Assembly (NCBI GenBank): GCA_019310865.1
Contig: JAFDDL010000080.1
Span: forward strand, 1 to 10,702
Reading direction: 5' to 3'
DNA length: 10,702 bases
DNA from: Deltaproteobacteria bacterium
GTDB lineage: Bacteria; Desulfobacterota; Desulfobacteria; Desulfobacterales; JAFDDL01
Below are positions 6,842 through 10,702 of this stretch, in pieces. The notes under the pieces are model-generated. The model saw only the letters and a list, made by a program, of their open reading frames with translations. It searched no databases and was not told the origin of the DNA. Every line of letters starts with the position of its first letter. Within the stretch, counting starts at the first letter, position 1. Made by a program: the position numbers and the translations under genes.

Positions 6842-6925
6842 GGATATGGATAGACACCAAACGTAAGATGGTGTAACGCCATTAACTTTATAAACTAGAT
6901 ATTATAAGGCCATTTTCATTTTTAA

Positions 6926-6946
6926 CAATATCAATATTGATTTTTT
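6926..6946 (+). promoter_or_regulatory. Palindrome with T-run upstream of the prepilin peptidase gene
   Basis: CAATAT-CA-ATATTG (6926-6939) is a perfect 6-bp inverted repeat, and the overlapping TCAATATTGA (6931-6940) is a 10-bp palindrome; a run of T follows. It lies about 30 bases before the pilD-type start in the lon-pilD divergent region. It could be a protein-binding site in the leader. The stem is too AT-rich to be a convincing terminator. The surrounding 6842-6925 is AT-rich and holds possible -10 elements such as TATTAT near 6900, but no convincing complete promoter. Confidence 0.25.
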
Positions 6947-6971
6947 CCGGCTTTTTATCTATTTTTGCAGC

Positions 6972-7742
6972 ATGATAATTCCCTACTTTATTGAAATATG
7001 TGTGATGTTGTTCGGTTTGTGCATCGGCAGTTTTCTAAATGTCTGTATTTATAGACTTCCCTTGTCCCAATCGATTGTCAAACCCCGATCCGCCTGCCCG
7101 GAATGCGGAAACGTCATATCCGCCTATGACAATATCCCGGTGATCAGCTACCTGTGGCTGCGGGGAAAATGCCGGCATTGCCGAACTCCCATCTCATTTC
7201 GTTATCCACTGGTGGAGCTGTTGACCGGACTGCTCGCCTTGTCTGTCTTTAAGGTGTTTGGGCTTGGCTTTCCGGGCGGCGTCTATTTCATATTTACCGC
7301 CGGCTTATTGATGATCACTTTCATCGATATCGATCATCGCATTATACCGGACGTGATCAGCCTTCCGGGAATTGCATTTTTTTTCCTCTGCTCCCTGTTT
7401 TTGCCCCATTCCGTTCTCGACTCAGTTCTTGGGATTCTCGCCGGGGGCGGGAGTCTGTACCTGGTTGCCTGGGGGTATCATGCGCTGACGGGCAAGGAGG
7501 GGATGGGCGGCGGTGACATCAAGCTGCTGGCCATGATCGGGGCATTGGCCGGTTGGAAGGGGGTTTTGTTCACCATTTTTGTGGGCTCAAGCCTTGGCTG
7601 CATTGTGGGCCTTATCCTGATGATACGCGCCCGGTCCAACATGAAACTTGCCGTTCCATTCGGCCCCTTTCTTTCCGTCGGCGCCATCGTGCATACCTTC
7701 TTCGGCCCGCAGCTAATTCATTGGTATCTAAACGTTTTTTAA
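6972..7742 (+). CDS. pilD: Type IV prepilin peptidase / N-methyltransferase (PilD/GspO family)
   Basis: An inner-membrane aspartic protease that cuts the leader peptide from type IV pilins or type II secretion pseudopilins and then methylates the new N-terminus. The 256 residues show the whole family pattern. A first membrane helix is followed by GSFLNVCIYRLP (19-30), and the cytoplasmic loop carries two zinc-binding pairs, CPEC (42-45) and CRHC (67-70). YDNIPVISYLWLRGKC lies between them. The catalytic aspartates are in FIDIDHRIIPD (117-127) and the GxGD-type motif GMGGGDIKL (177-185). Several further hydrophobic helices follow. The ATG start lacks a Shine-Dalgarno, but the N-terminal helix fits the family. 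No pilin or secretion genes are adjacent, so the gene is an orphan here. The stop codon lies against the first 15-bp direct repeat (7742-7756). Confidence 0.95.
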   Translation: MIIPYFIEICVMLFGLCIGSFLNVCIYRLPLSQSIVKPRSACPECGNVISAYDNIPVISYLWLRGKCRHCRTPISFRYPLVELLTGLLALSVFKVFGLGFPGGVYFIFTAGLLMITFIDIDHRIIPDVISLPGIAFFFLCSLFLPHSVLDSVLGILAGGGSLYLVAWGYHALTGKEGMGGGDIKLLAMIGALAGWKGVLFTIFVGSSLGCIVGLILMIRARSNMKLAVPFGPFLSVGAIVHTFFGPQLIHWYLNVF

Positions 7743-7756
7743 AGACCTGACCCCTC
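7742..7756 (+). repeat. Direct repeat AAGACCTGACCCCTC, left copy
   Basis: This 15-bp sequence begins on the last base of the prepilin peptidase stop codon and recurs exactly, in the same orientation, at 9264-9278. The two copies bracket vapBC and the truncated jetA, 1522 bp apart. Its core AAGANNNGACCCC is also the outer part of the inverted repeat after lon. I take it as a copy of a dispersed REP-like element; this cannot be proved without the genome. Confidence 0.7.
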
Positions 7757-7782
7757 GGGTGATTCTGGCGTCCCCTTAGATA

Positions 7783-7837
7783 TTGACATTAGGACCGGTT
7801 TGAACTAACTTTGGTTTAAACAGTTAGCTGCTATAAA
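7783..7837 (+). promoter_or_regulatory. Promoter and operator region of the toxin-antitoxin operon
   Basis: TTGACA (7783-7788) is followed after 17 bases by TAACTT (7806-7811), a weak -10; a second possible -10, TATAAA, lies at 7832-7837. Between them CTAACT (7805-7810) and AGTTAG (7822-7827) form an inverted repeat that encloses the 8-bp palindrome GTTTAAAC (7814-7821). Phd/YefM antitoxins normally repress their own operon by binding such sites, so this is the expected operator. The sequences are seen; binding is inferred. Confidence 0.4.
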
Positions 7838-7851
7838 ACAAGGATATTCAA

Positions 7852-8076
7852 GTGCAGCAAATCAATATACATACGGCCAAGACACAGCTATCGAAACTGA
7901 TTGCCGAGGGCAAAGAAGTCATCATCGCGCGGTACGGTCAACCGGTGGCAAAACTGGTTCCGATAAAGCGTGTACCAAAAGACCGTGTGCCGGGAACTGC
8001 AAAGGGCAAAATCAAAATGTCGGGCAGTTTTTTTGATCCATTACCAAACGATATCATAGACGCGTTTTATAAATAG
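7852..8076 (+). CDS. Phd/YefM-family antitoxin of a type II toxin-antitoxin pair
   Basis: A 74-residue protein with the compact Phd/YefM (VapB-type) N-terminal DNA-binding and dimerisation domain: INIHTAKTQLSKLIAEGKEV, then ARYGQPVAKLVPI (residues 4-38). The C-terminal tail (about 45-74, ending FDPLPNDIIDAFYK) is the part that in this family wraps around and blocks the toxin. The start is GTG at 7852, set by AAGGA seven bases upstream. It is followed after 9 bp by the PIN toxin on the same strand, the standard antitoxin-first order. It probably also represses the operon through the palindromes upstream. Confidence 0.88.
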   Translation: MQQINIHTAKTQLSKLIAEGKEVIIARYGQPVAKLVPIKRVPKDRVPGTAKGKIKMSGSFFDPLPNDIIDAFYK

Positions 8077-8085
8077 AGGTGGCCT

Positions 8086-8472
8086 TTGCAATACCTACTG
8101 GATACGCATGCCTTGATCTGGTGGATTTCGTCCGACAATCGTTTATCTGATACTGCTGGTACCCTGATAAAGAGCCATAGAAACCAACTCTATTGGAGCG
8201 TTGCAAGCTCCTGGGAAATATCGATCAAACATGCATTGGGCAAGATAATGTTTGACGAGCCCCCGGAAGGGTTGATTGCATCGGAGCTCGATCAAAATCG
8301 TATTGAAATATTGCCAATTCTGAATGAACATGCATTTCTCGCTGGCCAACTGCCCCTACATCATAAAGACCCTTTTGACAGGATGCTGGTTGCCCAGGCC
8401 CAAGTCGAGTCTATGGGCCTTATTACCAACGATCCGAAGTTTTCGTACTATGATGTCGATGTATATTGGTAA
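8086..8472 (+). CDS. PIN-domain toxin (VapC-type ribonuclease)
   Basis: A 128-residue PIN-domain protein; toxins of this family cut RNA, often tRNA or rRNA, using magnesium held by acidic residues. These are all visible: Asp6 in LLDTHALIWW, Glu44 in SSWEISIKHALGK, Asp95 and Asp98 in HHKDPFDRMLVAQA, and Asp116 in LITNDPKF. The start is TTG at 8086, with GAGGT five bases upstream overlapping the end of the antitoxin gene. The length and intact active site suggest a working toxin. It is followed after 16 bp by the truncated jetA, on the same strand, so transcription may continue into that gene. The RNA target cannot be read from the sequence. Confidence 0.9.
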   Translation: MQYLLDTHALIWWISSDNRLSDTAGTLIKSHRNQLYWSVASSWEISIKHALGKIMFDEPPEGLIASELDQNRIEILPILNEHAFLAGQLPLHHKDPFDRMLVAQAQVESMGLITNDPKFSYYDVDVYW

Positions 8473-8488
8473 CACTTAAAGACTCTCT

Positions 8489-9304
8489 ATGGAATACGAC
8501 TACTTTGTCAAACTAAAAAGCCACCCGGCATGGCGCCTGCTGACAGCGGACTCGGCGCCGTTTATACTTGGCTTTTTCCATCTTGCCTTTGTCAAATCGA
8601 ATCACCGCGCCATTGCCGCCGGGGAATTGACGGCCAAACTGGATGATTACCTGTATCATCTGCGCACCATTCATGGTGACGAGTTTTTTCCCAGATCCCC
8701 GAGGGATTACCTGGACACCTGGGCAAGCGGTGAGCAGGCGTTTCTACGCAAATACTACCCGGAAAAAGGCGATGAACCGGAATACGATCTTACGCCGGCC
8801 AGCGAGAAGGTGATCGAGTGGCTCTCGTCTCTGGAGCAAAAAAAGTTTGTCGGTACGGAGTCCCGCCTGCTGACCATCTTTCGCCTGCTGCGAGATATCG
8901 TAAGAGATTCATCAACCGATCCTGAAGAACAGATTCAGGCGCTTGAGAAAAAAAAGGCCGCCATTGAAGCTGAGATTTCACAACTTAAACAGGGCCGACT
9001 GCAACCACGCAATGAGACGCGGATTCGTGAACGCTATTTACAGGTGGAAGAAACGGCGCGACAGTTGTTGTTCGATTTTCGACAGATTGAGGAAAATTTC
9101 AGGCAACTGGATCGAAAGAGCCGCCAGCGAATCGCCACCAGCGAGAAACCCAAGGGAAAGCTATTGGATGAAATATTTGGTCAAGAGGATGCCATCAAGG
9201 GATCGGATCAAGGCCGAAGTTTTCGAGCGTTTTGGACGTATCTGATGTCTCCGGCTAGCCATGAAGACCTGACCCCTCCCCCCTTCAAAACCCCGGCAGC
9301 TTGA
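8489..9304 (+). pseudogene. jetA: 3'-truncated jetA: N-terminal half of a Wadjet JetA (DUF3375) subunit
   Basis: JetA is the kleisin-like (MukF-like) subunit of the Wadjet JetABCD complex, which recognises and cuts circular plasmids. From memory of the DUF3375 family, the matching stretches are HPAWRLLTADSAPFIL (residues 12-27), LDDYLYHLR (51-59), AFLRKYYP (84-91), YDLTPASEKVIEWL (99-112), FVGTESRLLTIFRLLRDIV (120-138), a coiled-coil segment (about 145-170), FDFRQIEENFRQLDR (196-209) and KGKLLDEIFGQEDAI then SDQGRSFRAFWTYLMSP (222-255). Family members are about 480-500 residues; this one ends at 271. Its last 13 codons come from the repeat AAGACCTGACCCCTC and from the 3' end of the opposite helicase gene, which it overlaps by 20 bp. 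The remaining half of jetA and jetBCD are absent. The reading frame is otherwise intact and the start is ATG with a weak Shine-Dalgarno. It is probably non-functional as Wadjet; a residual role for the N-terminal domain is possible but unsupported. Confidence 0.82.
9264..9278 (+). repeat. Direct repeat AAGACCTGACCCCTC, right copy at the jetA break
   Basis: It is identical to 7742-7756 and in the same orientation. It encodes the E-D-L-T-P stretch at the end of the truncated jetA and lies 6 bases beyond the end of the convergent helicase gene. Family resemblance of the jetA product fades exactly here, so the repeat marks the rearrangement junction. Because intact JetA proteins often have an E-E-L at this place, the element may have joined at a short sequence match. 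Confidence 0.7.
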
Positions 9305-10702
9305 ATTTGAGGGTCACTTCGCCGGTTTCCTTATCCACTTGAACCATGCGGCCGTCTTCGCCCGAGGCTGTCATTTTCCGCCCGGTGGCCATCTCCATGA
9401 GCCCACCGATAAAAGCCATTCCGGAATTGAGGACGGCCTCCATCTTTTCAGGAGCTGGGTCTGCAGGGCTGCCGCCGGAAGATGTATCATTTGGACTCGA
9501 ATCGGACGGCGGAGATGTAAAATCCGTTTCGGGTTCTTCACCAAAGAAATCGCGCGCTCGATCTTCCGTTTTGGCTTCTTCTTCGGCCTTTTCCAGGGCC
9601 TGTGGGTTGAGAAACCCGGGCGTATCCTCGGGAATTTCCTCACCCGGGGCGGCCTCCTTGATGACGGGAACCGGCTCGTTTCCCATCATCTCGCGCAACC
9701 GGTTGAGCATCTCGGTGCGTTTTTCCCTGGAAAATTCAACCACATCCACACCACCATCAAAAACACCCTTAAAAAGATCGGCCTTCAGCTGAATACCGGC
9801 CAGGATTTTCTCTTCGATGCTGTCCTTGGTGATCAGATTGATGATATTGATGCACTGGCTTTTCTGTCCGATACGGTTGACCCTGCCCGCGCGCTGATTC
9901 AAGCGGGCCGGATTCCAGGGAAGCTCGAAGTTGATGACACAATCAGCGGCCTGAAGGTTCAGCCCGGTGCCGCCGGCGTCGGTGGACAGGAAAACCATGC
10001 AATCGGGATTGTGGGTAAACTCGTCGATCAGGGCCTGTCGTTTTTTTACCGGCACTTTGCCTGAAAGCTCCACGAATTGAATGCCGGCTTCTGAAAGATG
10101 ACGCCCGATGAGAAAGGTCATGGTGGTCCACTCGCTGAAGATTACCGTCTTGCGGCCGTTGGCCAAGACCATCTCTTCGAGAATTCCTTCAAGCTCCTTT
10201 AATTTAGGCGAAATATACGTTTTACGATCGATGAGATAGGTGGAGTTGCAGACCATCCGGGCTTTTAATAGAAGCTCCATGATCCTGCGATGATCCACGG
10301 GGGTGAGATACTTTTTATTGAGCAGGGGGAGCAGGGAGGCGATATATCCGCTATGAATCTTCTTCTGAACATCGGTTAACTCCAGGTAATAGTTGTTAAC
10401 GACTTCATCGGGCAGGTCTTTCAGTACCTCTTCCTTGCGACGACGAATCACAATGGACGAAAGCCGATCATGGAGTCGATCGAGGTTGTGGTACCCCAGG
10501 ATTTTGTCCTTCTTCTTGCGGCTGAGCATGAAGTGATCAGCTGCGAACTGCCATAGGGGAGACAGCATGCCCGGATCCAGAAACTGGACAATGGAATAGA
10601 CATCTTCAAGCTTGCTTTCCAAAGGGGTGCCGGTCAACACCAGGGCGTGCTTACGGGGAATCTGTTTCACGGCGTCGGCGGTTTTGGTGGAAAAATTCTT
10701 GA
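9285..10702 (-). CDS. SNF2-family helicase/ATPase, C-terminal part (partial at right edge)
   Basis: The last 471 residues of an SNF2-type ATP-driven DNA translocase; the open frame continues through the window edge, so the GTG at 10668-10670 is not its start. The fragment begins in the first RecA-like lobe with KNFSTKTADAV and motif III LTGTPLES (22-29), then LDPG and a helical insertion. The second lobe has VIFSEWTT (186-193), FLSTDAGGTGLNLQAAD (237-253, motif V) and LNQRAGRVNRIGQ (267-279, motif VI with the arginine finger). The ATP-binding Walker A and DExH motifs lie outside the window. After about residue 330 comes a tail rich in E, P, S and D (about 340-418), then a short conserved-looking end with VDKETGEVTLKFKL. 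Many such proteins act in transcription recycling, repair or phage defence; which applies here is not shown. Its 3' end is convergent with the truncated jetA and overlaps it by 20 bp. Confidence 0.9.
   Translation of the reverse strand, partial: KNFSTKTADAVKQIPRKHALVLTGTPLESKLEDVYSIVQFLDPGMLSPLWQFAADHFMLSRKKKDKILGYHNLDRLHDRLSSIVIRRRKEEVLKDLPDEVVNNYYLELTDVQKKIHSGYIASLLPLLNKKYLTPVDHRRIMELLLKARMVCNSTYLIDRKTYISPKLKELEGILEEMVLANGRKTVIFSEWTTMTFLIGRHLSEAGIQFVELSGKVPVKKRQALIDEFTHNPDCMVFLSTDAGGTGLNLQAADCVINFELPWNPARLNQRAGRVNRIGQKSQCINIINLITKDSIEEKILAGIQLKADLFKGVFDGGVDVVEFSREKRTEMLNRLREMMGNEPVPVIKEAAPGEEIPEDTPGFLNPQALEKAEEEAKTEDRARDFFGEEPETDFTSPPSDSSPNDTSSGGSPADPAPEKMEAVLNSGMAFIGGLMEMATGRKMTASGEDGRMVQVDKETGEVTLKFKLPGF

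Noticed and set aside
8489..9304. A complete Wadjet system in the window
   Set aside because: Only the N-terminal half of JetA is present; no JetB, JetC or JetD frame is found on either strand, and the downstream gene is a convergent SNF2 helicase.
9339..10064. A 241-codon open frame opposite the helicase gene
   Set aside because: It is antisense to a well-supported SNF2 helicase, and its translation shows no recognisable domain; a shadow of high third-position GC.
1..10702. CRISPR array, tRNA or rRNA gene, insertion sequence transposase
   Set aside because: No regularly spaced repeats, no tRNA cloverleaf or rRNA segment recognised, and no transposase-like protein in any frame.

Overview
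The window looks like the chromosome of a sulfate-reducer-type Desulfobacterota (deltaproteobacterium), near 50% GC. This is a judgement from protein flavour (GTP cyclohydrolase FolE2, PssA, TsaB and Lon sequences) and gene order; no rRNA or other phylogenetic marker is present. It has two parts: a housekeeping block on the minus strand (about 1-6770) and an accessory stretch (about 7740-9300) carrying a toxin-antitoxin pair and a broken defence gene.

Housekeeping block. The left edge holds the last 45 codons of a plus-strand gene, probably a PBP4-like D-Ala-D-Ala carboxypeptidase. It overlaps by 4 bp, stop to stop, the end of a minus-strand series. Read in transcription order, that series is lon (protease), tsaB (tRNA t6A synthesis), pssA (phosphatidylserine synthase), greA (transcript cleavage factor), rpoZ (RNA polymerase omega), a TtcA-type tRNA thiolase and folE2 (GTP cyclohydrolase IB). 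greA-rpoZ-ttcA-folE2 are closely spaced and probably one operon, with a candidate TTGACA promoter and a terminator-like hairpin in the greA leader. A perfect 30-bp inverted repeat separates lon from tsaB. Upstream of lon are two 19-bp tandem repeats and a palindrome that look like an operator. A type IV prepilin peptidase gene (pilD type) diverges from lon.

Accessory stretch. After the prepilin peptidase comes a Phd/YefM antitoxin and PIN-domain (VapC-type) toxin operon with its own palindromic promoter region. Sixteen bases later is a gene whose 260 residues match the N-terminal half of DUF3375, the JetA subunit of the Wadjet (JetABCD) SMC-like anti-plasmid system. The homology stops at a copy of a short repeat, AAGACCTGACCCCTC. 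The rest of jetA and all of jetB, jetC and jetD are absent; a convergent minus-strand gene for an SNF2-family helicase, running off the right edge, starts its 3' end there. The identical 15-bp repeat lies 1522 bp upstream, directly after the prepilin peptidase stop, so vapBC plus the jetA fragment sit between direct repeats. The 30-bp hairpin arms after lon share the core (AAGANNNGACCCC).

The most noteworthy content is therefore the Wadjet remnant cut at a dispersed repeat beside a toxin-antitoxin pair, and the repeat family itself. No complete new system is visible. No CRISPR array, tRNA or rRNA gene was seen, and no gap between genes exceeds about 200 bp.
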